A stretch of DNA of 64,000 nt, taken from Terriglobia bacterium. Its GTDB lineage: Bacteria; Acidobacteriota; Terriglobia; Versatilivoradales; Versatilivoraceae. The notes beneath the pieces were generated by a model. That model made no database searches, was not told where the DNA came from, and saw only the letters and a list, made by a program, of their open reading frames with translations. Numbering within the stretch: position 1 is the stretch's first letter; each line of letters opens with the position of its first letter. The translations under genes were made by a program, and so were the position numbers. This document shows positions 63,521 through 64,000 of this stretch, piece by piece. The DNA lies in contig JAKUNG010000002.1 of the NCBI GenBank assembly GCA_022452285.1, positions 21,716-85,715 on the forward strand. The letters run 5' to 3'.

Positions 63521-64000
63521 AAAACTACCTAGATTGTTGGCTAAAGCCTGTAGTATTTTCATCTCAACTACAATGTTCTGGGGACTCTCTCTTTCTAGCC
63601 GGGCTGATTCAAATAATGGAGATCGTTTCCCCACCTCGACTCCTCCTCTCAATGACATTCAAGTCGAAAACCGCGTACCTGTCCCTATGAGAGATGGCAC
63701 CATTCTTTACGCAGATATCTTTCGTCCTGTCAACGAAGGTCGTTATCCTGTTCTCGTCTGTCGAACACCCTATGGCGTGGAAGGAAGAGCTGAACCTGCA
63801 TTCTTTTCCAAACGAGGCTATGTTTTTCTAATTCAGGACGTGAGAGGACGTTATGAATCTGAAGGTAGATGGGATCCCTTTCGGAACGAGGCAAATGATG
63901 GTTATGATACGGTGGAATGGGCAGCTAAACAACCATGGTCTAATGGTAAGATCGGGATGCAGGGTAAATCCTATCTAGGCCTCGTCCAATGGCAAGCGGC
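63510..64000 (+). CDS. CocE/NonD-family hydrolase (partial, 3' end missing)
   Basis: The first 163 codons are present; the rest lies beyond the window. TTG at 63510 starts a signal peptide (MNTRKLPRLLAKACSIFIS ... SSRADS), overlapping the previous gene by 11 bases. The mature part VPVPMRDGTILYADIFRP, RTPYG, IQDVRGRYESEG and GMQGKSYLG is the standard opening of X-Pro dipeptidyl-peptidase/cocaine-esterase-like hydrolases, with the nucleophile serine in GKSYLG. It acts on esters or amides outside the cytoplasm. Overlap suggests co-expression with the Tat-exported protein. Confidence 0.85.
   Translation, partial: MNTRKLPRLLAKACSIFISTTMFWGLSLSSRADSNNGDRFPTSTPPLNDIQVENRVPVPMRDGTILYADIFRPVNEGRYPVLVCRTPYGVEGRAEPAFFSKRGYVFLIQDVRGRYESEGRWDPFRNEANDGYDTVEWAAKQPWSNGKIGMQGKSYLGLVQWQA

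Overview
The window is AT-rich chromosomal DNA of a Gram-negative, respiring, mainly heterotrophic bacterium. This follows from complex I subunits, an RND exporter paired with a LolA-like periplasmic protein, a bifunctional class A PBP with a PBP1B-like N-terminus, Tat and lipoprotein signals, and TRAP and sodium-symporter uptake systems. The mix of class I aldolase, TAXI-TRAP, 2-hydroxyglutarate enzymes, FG-GAP proteins and CocE hydrolases looks like an uncultured marine lineage, but the sequence alone does not fix the phylum. I see no rRNA, tRNA, CRISPR array, insertion sequence or prophage.

Layout. 1-6.3 kb (minus): start of nuoM, nuoL, a ROK sugar kinase, an RbsA-type ATPase and a TIM-barrel sugar isomerase. 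6.7-9.9 kb (plus): RND exporter and LolA-like partner. 10.1-18.2 kb (plus): a complete arginine operon argC-argB-argD-argF-argG-argH-argJ, in which ArgJ recycles the acetyl group. Five of its seven genes use non-ATG starts, including a probable ATC for argG. 18.4-20.4 kb: CPBP protease and MFS transporter. 20.4-24.1 kb (minus): YjbQ, a DapF homologue with both catalytic cysteines changed to serine, a PfkB kinase, methylthioadenosine phosphorylase and methylmalonyl-CoA epimerase. 24.3-26.3 kb: argS.

26.4-34.4 kb (minus) is the most unusual part. A HemN-like radical SAM enzyme, a flavin-dependent-halogenase-like oxidoreductase, a hotdog thioesterase and a PaaK-like acyl/aryl-CoA ligase are tightly coupled or closely spaced. 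A small membrane protein and a three-gene ABC-2 exporter follow on the same strand. I read this as a candidate small-molecule or lipid biosynthesis and export locus. 34.7-40.4 kb: fused TRAP permease plus TAXI receptor, divergent from a DUF3311 protein and a sodium:solute symporter.

40.4-53.2 kb has two minus-strand catabolic runs around a plus-strand bifunctional PBP. One holds gamma-glutamyltransferase, Fe-alcohol dehydrogenase, a PQQ-like propeller and a hydroxyacid-oxoacid-transhydrogenase-like enzyme. The other holds a Tat-exported ABM-fold protein, a D-2-hydroxyacid dehydrogenase, a class III aminotransferase with a cysteine cluster and L-2-hydroxyglutarate oxidase. Together they suggest 2-hydroxyacid and amino-acid catabolism. 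53.6-56.3 kb: class I aldolase and ATP-dependent PEP carboxykinase, a gluconeogenic pair. 56.3-58.7 kb: a LarA-like protein and a divergent DHDPS-family aldolase. 58.8-64 kb: a secreted or surface block of a 14-module FG-GAP protein, a Tat-exported TIM-barrel-like protein and a CocE/NonD hydrolase cut off by the window end.
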